This document shows, piece after piece, positions 1 to 8,903 of a DNA stretch of 57,832 bases. Source of the DNA: Methanobrevibacter sp. (GTDB lineage Archaea; Methanobacteriota; Methanobacteria; Methanobacteriales; Methanobacteriaceae); the NCBI RefSeq assembly GCF_017410345.1, contig NZ_JAFQQZ010000061.1, positions 1-57,832 on the forward strand. The letters run 5' to 3'. The stretch's first letter is position 1. Each line of letters opens with the position of its first letter. Under the pieces are notes generated by a model. It was not told the origin of the DNA and ran no database searches. It was given only the letters and a program-made list of their open reading frames with translations. Both the position numbers and the translations under genes were made by a program.

Positions 1-2267
1 ACAGTATAAGTACCAGCACCTAAACCAGACAAGACATTGCTATTAACTTCACTGCCATTGACCCAATAAGTCACAGCACCAGCATCACTAGGAACAACAC
101 CACCAGTCAAAGTAACAGAATCGCCATAAATAATCTCCTCACTATCAGCACTCAAACTAACAACAGGAGTAGCCTTAGCAACAGTCACATCAACATTAAT
201 GCTTACAGCATTATGGTTAGCATCAGGAACAGTAGTCACAACCATAGTGTAATCACCAGCAGGCAAACCAGAAACAGTAATCACACTACCAGAAACACTA
301 ACAGCATCAGCAAAACCATCAATAACAGCATTCAAACCAGTAGCACCATCCAAAGTAGCAGTAGCACTGCCAGATTCACCATAAGTGAAACTGATAGAAT
401 CAACACTAACACTAGAATCAGCTTTTTCTACAGTATAAGTAGCAATAGACTGTTCAGTTATAGGATTATAGTTAGCTATATTAGCAGATACTTTAACATC
501 ATAAGTGTCTGCATCAAATACATCAGGTATATTAAAGTCATTATCACCAGCAACAAGTGTAGCATCATAAGTATTATCGCCGACTGTAATAGTGTAAGCA
601 CCAGCAACATCAGTATTTACTACAATAGTGCCTTTCTCAGGATAAGTTACAGTAGTTCCTTGACCAGTGACAGTAATACTACCTGCAATTACTTTGTAAT
701 AATTAATAATACCAGTATCAACAGGAATATATGGGTTACCTAAATCAGCAGTAACACTAATTCCATATTCACCTACATTTGATAGAGGAATATTAACACT
801 AGCAGTACCACCATTTTCTGTAACGGTAACAGGATATGTAGTATCACCTACTTTGACACTGTAAGTTCCAGCAATACTAGCAGTAATAGCAACAGAACCA
901 GTGCCAGGATAAGTAACAGTTACATCAGTACTGGTAACAGTAATTGGAACTCTGTCTATATTTATAGTAAGTGGTTGATTATCTACTGTAGCAGTAATGG
1001 TTACAGGTTCAGTAATGCTGAAAGTTGCATCAAGAGGAGAACCATATGTTACTGATCCACTTTCAGGGTCAATAGTTCCTGAACTTATGGAGAAAGTAGC
1101 ATCACGTAAAGGTAAAGTAGAGCCTGAAGGAGCAGAACTACCATTTAATACTAAGGTTAATTCAACAGTAGTGTCATCTTTTTGAGTTAATGCAGCTTGA
1201 TAGGAATATTGTGGTATTATATACCTAGTACCTGAGTTAGCTACAAATCCATTACTCCAACCATTTTGGCCCCACCAATTATAATTAACATCTGGAGCAT
1301 AGTTATTAACATAATATATTGCTTGACCACTACCAGATGCGGTATTGTTTACAAATACATTATTATTAATTGTGAGCTTACTATTTCCACTACTAATTCC
1401 AGAATAAATAGCTCCCCCACTATTTGAAGCACTATTATTTTTAAATACACATCCAGTGATAGTTACATTACCTGTATTACCTACCCTATTAGTAGTTACT
1501 GAAACATAAACTGCTGGACCACGATAACCTCTATTATTTGTAAAGTTACAATTAGAAATTGTAATTATATTTGGATACTCTTGAGAGACGATAACTCCAC
1601 CAATAGTAGTGCCTGACCTATAAAAATTTTGAAAGTTTATATCATTAAAATTATATGTATAACCATTATAAGTAGTACTCCATGTAGTACCACTAGTATA
1701 TCCTTGGAGATTAAAGAACCTAGTAACAACACCTCCACCATCAATTGTATAACCGTTACCGTTAATAGTAAAATTATTGGAAATACTGAAACCATTTTGA
1801 TAATTACTATCAGTAGCAGGGTTATAAACATAATTTCTGTTTAAATTAGCAGTACCAGAGGAGACTGACTCTCTAAGAAAATCATACAAATCACTAAAAG
1901 TGCCATCAGGTTCAGCACGTAATGGTTCATCAGAGTCTATTTCAGCTTTCAACACATTCTTCGGATTTACATTATCACTGACAACAGCTCCCTCATCACC
2001 ATTGTCGGATATTTCTTGTAATCCTGTGCCATCTGATATCACATCAGAATCACCTGAGTCACCGGTATCAGCAACAACGATATCAGTTGACTCGGCATAA
2101 ATTTCGTCAGAAGTATGTGTATTGTCTACCGCTTGTACTTCATCAACGGCTGCCAGATTGGCATCATCCGTCATTATTGCATCATCGGCTGCACTTGCTG
2201 CGCCGATAGCAAGTAAAAGAATAAGCACAAATGATAAAAATACACTTATCTTATTCGATTTTTTCAA
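1..2267 (-). CDS. Adhesin-like surface protein, N-terminal part (runs off the left edge)
   Basis: The reading frame is open on the minus strand from a TTG at 2267 to the window edge, about 755 codons, so the C-terminus is missing. The TTG has a strong GGAGG site 7 bases upstream and opens a signal peptide: Lys-Lys, a hydrophobic stretch, then an Ala-Ser-Ala cleavage region near residues 22-27. An acidic linker follows to about residue 120. Residues about 130-335 are Asn/Gly-rich with short motifs such as TINGNGYTIDGGG and NNSASNSGGAIYSG, the pattern of a right-handed parallel beta-helix. From about residue 365 onward come tandem Ig-like modules with recurring VTYP...G.V and VTYG...SATA motifs. 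This is the architecture of Methanobrevibacter adhesin-like proteins, which are thought to bind host or partner-cell surfaces. The function here is inferred from architecture. The C-terminal anchoring domain lies outside the window. Confidence 0.88.
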   Translation of the reverse strand, partial: MKKSNKISVFLSFVLILLLAIGAASAADDAIMTDDANLAAVDEVQAVDNTHTSDEIYAESTDIVVADTGDSGDSDVISDGTGLQEISDNGDEGAVVSDNVNPKNVLKAEIDSDEPLRAEPDGTFSDLYDFLRESVSSGTANLNRNYVYNPATDSNYQNGFSISNNFTINGNGYTIDGGGVVTRFFNLQGYTSGTTWSTTYNGYTYNFNDINFQNFYRSGTTIGGVIVSQEYPNIITISNCNFTNNRGYRGPAVYVSVTTNRVGNTGNVTITGCVFKNNSASNSGGAIYSGISSGNSKLTINNNVFVNNTASGSGQAIYYVNNYAPDVNYNWWGQNGWSNGFVANSGTRYIIPQYSYQAALTQKDDTTVELTLVLNGSSAPSGSTLPLRDATFSISSGTIDPESGSVTYGSPLDATFSITEPVTITATVDNQPLTINIDRVPITVTSTDVTVTYPGTGSVAITASIAGTYSVKVGDTTYPVTVTENGGTASVNIPLSNVGEYGISVTADLGNPYIPVDTGIINYYKVIAGSITVTGQGTTVTYPEKGTIVVNTDVAGAYTITVGDNTYDATLVAGDNDFNIPDVFDADTYDVKVSANIANYNPITEQSIATYTVEKADSSVSVDSISFTYGESGSATATLDGATGLNAVIDGFADAVSVSGSVITVSGLPAGDYTMVVTTVPDANHNAVSINVDVTVAKATPVVSLSADSEEIIYGDSVTLTGGVVPSDAGAVTYWVNGSEVNSNVLSGLGAGTYT

Positions 2268-2840
2268 AAGAATTCCTCCAAAAAAAGGTATACTTAAATC
2301 AGCATAATTTTTAATCAGATAAAATGGGGCATTTAAGCTAAAAAAATTAAAATTATTTCAAAAATAAAAGAAATTTATGAAAAAGATTTCCATAAAGATC
2401 CCTTATTCAGAAATAAAAGTTAACTTAAATAACCCACCTTATCTAAAAAAAATATGCTAAAATCTAAAACACACCCCTTTTATAGTCGATTTTTATACGA
2501 ATATATTATTATATATAATAATATGTACGATTATATTTATATGAAATCATATATAAAATTATTCAATTTTTTTTAAAGATTGTTTAATAAGTCAATACTT
2601 AATTTAGTTAAAAACAACCAAAATTCCATTGTTTATATATAAAATTGAACATTATTTAAATTCTGTTTAAAAAATATAATCACTTAATATGGTTACATAT
2701 AAATTAAAATTACATTTAATAAATAGTCATTGAAAAAAATTGATAATTGTTTAAAAAAAGAACAATTTTTTGAAAAAAATTTAAATTTGATTATAAATTA
2801 ATATAATAAAAAATATAAAAAATAGTAAAATTAGGGCATT
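2268..2840. other. Long AT-rich intergenic region upstream of the adhesin
   Basis: No convincing coding region or RNA gene is seen on either strand. The region must hold the adhesin promoter, since it lies between that gene's start and the end of a minus-strand Mur ligase gene. It contains a near-palindrome at 2498-2529 and several long A/T tracts. Confidence 0.6.
2498..2529. repeat. 32-bp near-perfect palindrome in the adhesin upstream region
   Basis: Fourteen of 16 positions pair around a centre between 2513 and 2514. The outermost CG pairs match, with mismatches only at 2500/2527 and 2502/2525. It lies about 230 bp upstream of the adhesin start. AT-only palindromes arise easily in such DNA. 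The matched CG ends make it somewhat more notable as a possible operator or cruciform site. Confidence 0.45.
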
Positions 2841-4487
2841 TTATAATCCATTGCAATAATCAGCAATATCCAATTTGAACTTGAATCCTGCTTCACCAAG
2901 GATTATGATTATATTGGAATCTGTCTTTAAGGCTGCCTTTACACCTTCAACCACTTGATCTGCACTTGCACCTAATGTGAAATTGGATGCCTGTTCTGGA
3001 TCAACATCAGTGAATACAAAGGTCTTCTTCAATGCTTCATAGCCAAAGTCAGCTTTTCCATCTTTTGCAGCTGCCAAAAGCTCATCCACTACGAGCCTTG
3101 AATCATGGGAAGCCGGCACAATATATTTCACATTGTCCAATGCCTTCTCTAGGATTTCAATGTCTCCTTCATGGCCTGATTCGGAAGTGATTGTAATGAC
3201 AACGGTTGTGTCACCATAAATCTTAGTGATTTCCTTTAGGATGGTCTCTACACCTGCAGGATTATGGGCATAATCCACCATAACAATCCTATTGTCCATC
3301 TTAGCAACAATCTCCATTCTTCCAGCAGTTCCCTTAAAGCTTAAAAGTCCTTTTTGGATTTCCTCATCACTTAATTTTAGGAACCTTCTTGCTGCAATGA
3401 TAGCTCCAACTGCATTGTAGACATTGTGCAATCCATCAAGGGAAATGGTAAAAGTGGAACTGCCTTCAGGAGATTCTAAAGTGAAGGTTCTTTCCTTAAG
3501 GGAAATATCCTTAGCCAAATACATTGGCTTTTCATACTTTATTCCACACTCGCATTCAAAGGTTCCGCAACCTGAAATAAGCTCGTTTATTTCAATGTCT
3601 CTGCCACACCAGCATGGTTTGGTAGATACTCTGCATGGCTCATCCTCAAGACCAAAGCTTATTGCATCACCCTTAAAGTCAATCTCTTTGAAAAGGCCAA
3701 CAATTGTTGGGTCATCACTGTTGTAGATTAATGTACCATCATTCTCTTCAATCCCCTTTACAAGTTCCCCTTTTACTTTAGCATACTCTAAAAAGCTTCT
3801 TGTAATAAAATCAGCCTCATCGTTTTCGTGAGGATCCTGCAAATGGTCAACAGTAATGTTTGTCAAAATTCCAAAATTAGCATGAGTCAAGTCTATAATG
3901 GATTTCAAACCGCCAGGAGTACCGTCAGTACCTGTTTCCAAAATAGCCAAATCACCATTCAATCTGGTTTGAAGTGATGGAATGAATTCATTGTTTCCTT
4001 GCATTCCCTTAAGGTTATGTTCAGAAGGCCTAATTCCAGCGGAATATGCAATATGCTTTAAAAGAGTGGTTGTGGTGGTCTTACCATTGGTTCCGCCAAT
4101 GCACATTACAGGCTTATCTGGCTTGAATAGCTTAAAGATGTCTCCAAGTTCAATGATCTTAATGTCTCTATTGGAAGCAAGCCTTAAAACCTTAGCATTG
4201 GAAGGCATGCTTGGAGGTGGAACAATATAGTCTATCTTTTCAAAGAATTCTTCAGGATGTCCTCCAAAGAATATTTCAATGTCATAGCCTTCAAACGAGG
4301 AATAGAATCTGCAATCTTCCTTAGATGAAATATCTGTTCCAACAACAGAATATCCCCTATCCATAAGGATTCTTGCAACCAAGTTTCCTACAACTCCACA
4401 AACACCAATTACACCAAAGGTTTTATTTTCTAAATCCAATGAAGCCAATTCTTCATCAGACATAGAAGAGAGCTCTAAACTATTCAA
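2841..4487 (-). CDS. Mur ligase family protein, probable pseudomurein peptide ligase (MurE/MurT-like)
   Basis: This is an ATP-dependent amide ligase of the Mur superfamily. Such enzymes add amino acids to a UDP-activated or lipid-linked peptide; in Methanobacteriales the likely product is the pseudomurein cross-bridge peptide. A Rossmann-like N-terminal part (about 22-60) is followed by a P-loop, GGTNGKTTT, at residues 131-139, and then the central and C-terminal ligase domains (VDYAHNP motif). Residues 285-314 hold a cluster of six cysteines (CWC and CEC pairs), suggesting a zinc ribbon inserted in the central domain, a feature known from MurT-type ligases. The 548-residue length fits the family. 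The start is a TTG with GGTG eight bases upstream. It follows another Mur ligase on the same strand, but a hairpin and U-run lie between them. The exact substrate cannot be read from sequence. CfbE (coenzyme F430 synthase) is less likely because the N-terminus differs. Confidence 0.8.
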   Translation of the reverse strand: MNSLELSSMSDEELASLDLENKTFGVIGVCGVVGNLVARILMDRGYSVVGTDISSKEDCRFYSSFEGYDIEIFFGGHPEEFFEKIDYIVPPPSMPSNAKVLRLASNRDIKIIELGDIFKLFKPDKPVMCIGGTNGKTTTTTLLKHIAYSAGIRPSEHNLKGMQGNNEFIPSLQTRLNGDLAILETGTDGTPGGLKSIIDLTHANFGILTNITVDHLQDPHENDEADFITRSFLEYAKVKGELVKGIEENDGTLIYNSDDPTIVGLFKEIDFKGDAISFGLEDEPCRVSTKPCWCGRDIEINELISGCGTFECECGIKYEKPMYLAKDISLKERTFTLESPEGSSTFTISLDGLHNVYNAVGAIIAARRFLKLSDEEIQKGLLSFKGTAGRMEIVAKMDNRIVMVDYAHNPAGVETILKEITKIYGDTTVVITITSESGHEGDIEILEKALDNVKYIVPASHDSRLVVDELLAAAKDGKADFGYEALKKTFVFTDVDPEQASNFTLGASADQVVEGVKAALKTDSNIIIILGEAGFKFKLDIADYCNGL

Positions 4488-4556
4488 TTTAACACCTTCA
4501 TGAAAAGATAAAAATTAATTAAAAAAAGAAAAAATATCATTACTCCATAATAGAGG

Positions 4557-4598
4557 AAAAAATTTTGGTCAAGGTTTTAGCCGAAGGGTAAAAGCTTG
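4557..4598 (-). terminator. Hairpin plus U-run after the Mur ligase (copy 1 of a repeated 3' element)
   Basis: Read on the minus strand, arms 4586-4598 and 4570-4582 form a 13-position stem with a TTC loop, followed by GACCAAAA and a run of T. It starts two bases after the TAG stop of the 4600-6096 gene. The outer arm (CAAGC...CCTTG), its C-C mismatch and the GACCAAAA tail recur at 11670-11719 and 18714-18760. Probable terminator or 3' processing signal, which could also limit read-through into the downstream Mur ligase. Confidence 0.7.
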
Positions 4599-4599
4599 G

Positions 4600-6096
4600 C
4601 TATTCATATTTTTTACAGCCTTCTTCTAAACCAGTTACTATTTTTTCCATAATTCCTTCAGGATCCTGCATGAGTTGTGGTCCTAAGTGAAGGATAGTGT
4701 CTCCAGGTTTAGAATACTTAATGGCTAGTTCTGCACCTTCTTCCATAGTTCCTGCAATTACCTTAACTGCATCAGAGTCTACTGCAGCATCCAGCAATTC
4801 CTGTGCAGGTTCCAAGTCAACTCTTTGGTAAACCTCATTGAATCCAGTAGCTACCATTACATTAGCATACTTACCCATAAGCTTACCTGTTTCCTTCTTG
4901 TCCCTGTAAGTTGAAGTGTCAAAGTTATCAAGCAATAGGACAAGGCTTCTGTCACCTAAGAAGTCAAGTGCAGCAGTAATACCTTCAATTAAGTAGGAAG
5001 CATCAATGTAAACTTCCCTACCGTTATAGTCTCCAATGTATTCCATATGAACTGAAAGTCCCTTGAAGTTTGCAAGTCCTTCCTTGATGATTTCTACAGG
5101 CAATCCATAAGCCATTGCAATAGCTGTTGCAGCAACTGCATTCTCATAGTAATAGCTCATCATATGGAAGTCAGAAGTGAAGTTGCCTTTTTTAAGTTCA
5201 TTGGATTTGTTTCTGAATTTATAAGCGATATCAATAGCGCCTTTGGCGCTGTCACCAATAAAATTACATACTTGACCTTCGCCGATGGCAATTTCCTCAA
5301 AGTTTGCCACCTTATCGAAGTATTCGGATTTTTTGGATGGGTCATATCCAGGCAAATCCTTAACCATTGCGTAAAAGATTGCATCAGGTCTTGCTTCTTT
5401 TACGGTGTCTTTGCAATGAATGCTTGTAATGAAGTTTTCGCTGTTTTTTGCAATGAACATCTTTCTTTGGGTGTAACGTTCCATTGAACCTCCAAACTCG
5501 GACAAATGCTCCTCATAAATGTTTAAGAGTGCCCCTACCTTAAGCTTAAGCTCTGCCATCAAACCTGCAGTACCGTGAGGAAGCTCCAAAACGGCAATGT
5601 CTGATTTTTCCGGAATTCCCTTGATGATTCCGTCAACGATGACCTCACTTACAAGGTTCTGGGTCATGGAAGAACAGATCCAAACCTGATATCCGGCGGT
5701 TCTGAAGATTTCAGTGACCATATGTGTGGTACTGGTCTTTCCTACACTGCCTGTGATTCCAATGATGTCGATGTCAATGAAGCTGTCTGCCAATCTTCCG
5801 AAATCATCATTTGAGAAGACATTGAGATTTGCCTCTTTGACTATCTTGTAAGCCGGAGCATTTTCCGGAACTGTTGGAGATAGGTAAACTGTATCGATTC
5901 CTTCAAGATTTGGTTCGAATACGCCTAAATCCAGTTCCACTCCTTCGCTTTCCATAAGTCTTAAAGTCTTTTGAACATCCATATGGAAGTCTTCAATATT
6001 CTTGGGATCGGTTATCTTTACCGTGTGGCCAGCATAGTTTAATAATCTTGCAACAGGACGACCTGCATTTCCTGCTCCTACAACAATAACATTCAT
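4600..6096 (-). CDS. Mur ligase family protein, probable pseudomurein ligase (MurC/MurE-like)
   Basis: This is a second Mur-superfamily ligase of 498 residues. The N-terminus has a dinucleotide-type fold with VGAGNAGRPVARLL at residues 6-19, as in MurC/MurD-like proteins. The P-loop GITGSVGKTSTTH is at residues 113-125, and the C-terminal domain includes YIDASYLIEG and a glycine-rich end. It has no cysteine ribbon, unlike its neighbour. Together the two genes look like a cell-wall peptide-ligase pair, which in this lineage points to pseudomurein synthesis. Which amino acid each one adds is not visible. The ATG start has AGGAGTG upstream. A hairpin terminator candidate begins directly after the stop codon, 112 bp before the next gene. 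Confidence 0.78.
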   Translation of the reverse strand: MNVIVVGAGNAGRPVARLLNYAGHTVKITDPKNIEDFHMDVQKTLRLMESEGVELDLGVFEPNLEGIDTVYLSPTVPENAPAYKIVKEANLNVFSNDDFGRLADSFIDIDIIGITGSVGKTSTTHMVTEIFRTAGYQVWICSSMTQNLVSEVIVDGIIKGIPEKSDIAVLELPHGTAGLMAELKLKVGALLNIYEEHLSEFGGSMERYTQRKMFIAKNSENFITSIHCKDTVKEARPDAIFYAMVKDLPGYDPSKKSEYFDKVANFEEIAIGEGQVCNFIGDSAKGAIDIAYKFRNKSNELKKGNFTSDFHMMSYYYENAVAATAIAMAYGLPVEIIKEGLANFKGLSVHMEYIGDYNGREVYIDASYLIEGITAALDFLGDRSLVLLLDNFDTSTYRDKKETGKLMGKYANVMVATGFNEVYQRVDLEPAQELLDAAVDSDAVKVIAGTMEEGAELAIKYSKPGDTILHLGPQLMQDPEGIMEKIVTGLEEGCKKYE

Positions 6097-6328
6097 TAAT
6101 TGACACTCCTAAAAGGTTTATGTAATTTTATTAGTATTTTTGAATTTTTTAAAATCTAAGAAAATGATTCATAGATTTATATGATATTATTTATTATTCT
6201 TATATAACTTAAATGTTATTAAAAAATTAGGCAAATTTGGATAAGATTAGTTAAGAAATAGTTATGAAGAAAAATAAAAATTAAAATAATTATAAACAAA
6301 AAAATAAGAAGAATAGAAAAGAATAAAT

Positions 6329-7564
6329 CTATTCGAAATCGAGTAAATTTTCTATATCATTATAGATGACTTTCAATCCGCACATTGAAGGCACGTAATT
6401 GGCTGCCTTTGCAGAGTTCACTCCAATTACCTCATAGCCCATCTGTTCGATTGGGGCAACCACCATACAGGTGTCACAGCAGATCTTACCGCCAGCAGCT
6501 TCAATGGTTTCAAGATAGCCTAAACGCTTAGCCGCTTCCTTGATATTGATTGAGGTGCATACCCAAAGCTCGTTCTTGATCTTTTTGCCTTTGACAATTT
6601 CAGCCACTTCCTTGACCTCCTCAAGGGAAGCGTGCGGACAACCTAAACAGACCAAATCGGCATAACCTTCAGCGGAAGACAATTTTTCTCTTGTTTCTAG
6701 AATGTCCTCTTTGGTGATTGTGATTTTCTCATCAACATTAGCAATGTCTGCATTCCTGTACTCTGGAGTGATATCTTCAACATGATACAATGCTACCGCA
6801 CCAGAAGATGCCAAAGCAGCACCAAGAGCTTTCAGATTGCCGTTTTCAACTTGGTAGGACTTGTTCTGCATCTTGAAGTAAGGGACTCCGTCCTTGACCA
6901 CTTGCCCGACTGCATATCCTAAAGCACCGAAATCAGCCCTTTCAAGCTCGCATTCCACATCCACAAGCAAACTTGCAGTTCTGTTTTCCTCTAAATGGAA
7001 TCCATATAATGGGGTCTTTCCTACAATGGCTGCAGCCAATGCCCCAGGACCTCCTTCACGGTTGGTCCTTGCACCGATTACGGAATTCACATAGGCAACT
7101 GCAGAAGATTCAGACCAGGAGACATGGTCTCCGAATCTTGGAACATTCCCAATCAGATATGGGGTGCATGTACAGGTTGTGCTTATTCCAAGAGCACCAT
7201 AGGCATTGCAAATATCAACTTGCTTTTTGGCAAATTCCGGTGGAAAACCGAAATCCTCCCAATTGTCAAGGTCTGTTCCGGCAGGGTTCAATGTTGCTGA
7301 AATTGTTGCGATTCCACTTTTATCGCTAATTGTGCCGTTTTCATTATAGATGATTTCAGCAGTGCTTGCAAGGTCTTCAAGATATTCAAGTCCTGCCTGA
7401 CCTATGGTCTTGTAGGATACACCAGACACTTGCGCGGATTTGATGTCTACAAACTTCTCTGCACCGTAAATGTCTCCCAAAGCAATCAGGATATCCATAC
7501 TCTTTCTAATGGTCTCCCCATATTCACCATTAGCCATTTTCTCTTCTTCTTTAGTTAAAAACAT
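6329..7564 (-). CDS. Aconitase X family protein, probable phosphomevalonate dehydratase large subunit
   Basis: The 411-residue protein matches the aconitase X (former DUF521) catalytic subunit. It has the characteristic N-terminus [16 protein letters not shown], an [10 protein letters not shown] segment, a Cys-rich CTCTPYL stretch near residue 140 that could bind the Fe-S cluster, an [13 protein letters not shown] motif, and a late CCDTCMV region. In archaea this subunit, with a small DUF126 subunit, dehydrates phosphomevalonate to trans-anhydromevalonate 5-phosphate in the archaeal mevalonate pathway for isoprenoid lipids. The small subunit is not adjacent. The ATG has a GGGG ribosome site 5 bases upstream. 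Cis-3-hydroxyproline dehydratase is the other known activity in the family and is less likely in a methanogen. Confidence 0.85.
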   Translation of the reverse strand: MFLTKEEEKMANGEYGETIRKSMDILIALGDIYGAEKFVDIKSAQVSGVSYKTIGQAGLEYLEDLASTAEIIYNENGTISDKSGIATISATLNPAGTDLDNWEDFGFPPEFAKKQVDICNAYGALGISTTCTCTPYLIGNVPRFGDHVSWSESSAVAYVNSVIGARTNREGGPGALAAAIVGKTPLYGFHLEENRTASLLVDVECELERADFGALGYAVGQVVKDGVPYFKMQNKSYQVENGNLKALGAALASSGAVALYHVEDITPEYRNADIANVDEKITITKEDILETREKLSSAEGYADLVCLGCPHASLEEVKEVAEIVKGKKIKNELWVCTSINIKEAAKRLGYLETIEAAGGKICCDTCMVVAPIEQMGYEVIGVNSAKAANYVPSMCGLKVIYNDIENLLDFE

Positions 7565-7650
7565 AAAATTCCCCGGTGTTTATGAATAAAAAATTAATAT
7601 AAATTGATTGAAAAATTGATTAAAAATGGAAATTGAAACATAATTTGATT

Positions 7651-8610
7651 TTAAAGCACTTCAAAGCCTACAAGCTTTATATGATTGGAAACCAATTCAG
7701 GATCTTCATCAATCGGTTCGGACAATTTGGTAGTTATGTATTTCTTGTTGTCATCCGGAAATACAGTGGCTATCTTCAAATCGTCATTGTCCATTATTAC
7801 ACTTGCCAAGAAGTTTGCACCGCTTGAAATTCCGATACCTAAACCTAATTCCTGAGCTATCCTTTTGGACATGTTGATTGCATCGTAATCGTGAATGAGA
7901 ACAATGTCATCAATCAATTCCTCATCAACGATTCCTGGAATGAAGTCATCTCCAATTCCTTCAATCATATGGCTTCCTTCATCCATTCCCATCTTAAGAA
8001 TGGACAATGTGCTTGGCTCCAATGCAAAGACTTTGGCATCAGGATTATGGTCCTTCAATCTTTTGCCGATTCCCATTAGGGTTCCGCCGGTTCCAATTCC
8101 TGAAACAAAGGCGTTTACATCTGGAATTGCATCAATGATTTCCTGACCTGTAGTCATGTATTGTGCCTCCACATTCAATTCATTGTCAAACTGAAGAGGC
8201 TTGTAGGCACCTATCTCATCTGCAACTTCATCCACTATCTCAAGAGCCTTCTTGAATCCTCCATCCTCTCTGGATACCAAGTGAATCTTAGCGCCATACA
8301 TTTCAATGAGCTTACGCCTTTCAAGGGAACACCAATCAGGCATGAAAATATGAACCTCATGGCCGAAAAGCGCACCGACAGCACTGAAGGCAATTCCAGT
8401 GTTGCCGCTTGTAACCTCTATGATAGGCTGGCCATCCTTCAAGTTGCCTCTTTCCTTTTCCTTTTGAATGATGTATAAGGCTATTCTGTCCTTTATGCTT
8501 CCGGAATAGTTGTAATATTCAACTTTAGTGTAAATGCTCCCTTTCTTTCCTTCATATTCATAATCAATCTTTATCATTGGTGTATTGCCAACTAATTTAT
8601 CAACATTCAT
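7651..8610 (-). CDS. cysK: Cysteine synthase-like PLP-dependent enzyme
   Basis: This 319-residue protein belongs to the fold-type II PLP enzymes. It carries the lysine that binds PLP in the SGSIKDR motif (residues about 36-42), the substrate loop TSGNTG (about 68-73), and the phosphate-binding loop GTGGT (about 171-175). The family condenses sulfide with O-acetylserine or O-phosphoserine to give cysteine. In methanogens the acceptor is not obvious from sequence, and some homologs act on other substrates. The gene follows the aconitase X gene's orientation but has its own spacing. The ATG is preceded by GGAAGGA. The C-terminal tail after PDDNKKYITTKL is longer than in a minimal CysK, so the specific assignment is tentative. 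Confidence 0.75.
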   Translation of the reverse strand: MNVDKLVGNTPMIKIDYEYEGKKGSIYTKVEYYNYSGSIKDRIALYIIQKEKERGNLKDGQPIIEVTSGNTGIAFSAVGALFGHEVHIFMPDWCSLERRKLIEMYGAKIHLVSREDGGFKKALEIVDEVADEIGAYKPLQFDNELNVEAQYMTTGQEIIDAIPDVNAFVSGIGTGGTLMGIGKRLKDHNPDAKVFALEPSTLSILKMGMDEGSHMIEGIGDDFIPGIVDEELIDDIVLIHDYDAINMSKRIAQELGLGIGISSGANFLASVIMDNDDLKIATVFPDDNKKYITTKLSEPIDEDPELVSNHIKLVGFEVL

Positions 8611-8903
8611 AAGAGTCCTTCCAATTAATGATAAAATAATAAAAAATTAATTTAACTAATCATCAGTTTATTAATATAACATTATAATTTATGTATTTTA
8701 ATTATAAAAAACTTTTTTAAAAATAGGAATGGAAATTTGAAATTTTGTATTCTAATTATAAACTTTTTGAAAAATTAAAGAAAAATAGGTTTAAAAAAAT
8801 AGCAATGATAGATAAGTAAAAAAATATTTAAAAACAGAAAAAAAAGTTTATTCAAAGTTTTTTTTTAAAAATAAGTTAAAAAAGAAAATAGCTAAGAACA
8901 ATC

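Noticed and set aside
213-743. Long plus-strand frame opposite the adhesin
   Set aside because: It is a shadow of the repeat-rich adhesin gene: Ser/Thr/Asn/Ile-rich with no ribosome site. The minus-strand frame has a signal peptide and domain structure.
2841-6096. One of the Mur ligases as coenzyme F430 synthase (CfbE)
   Set aside because: Neither N-terminus resembles CfbE as remembered, and two ligases side by side fit cell-wall synthesis better; not fully excluded.
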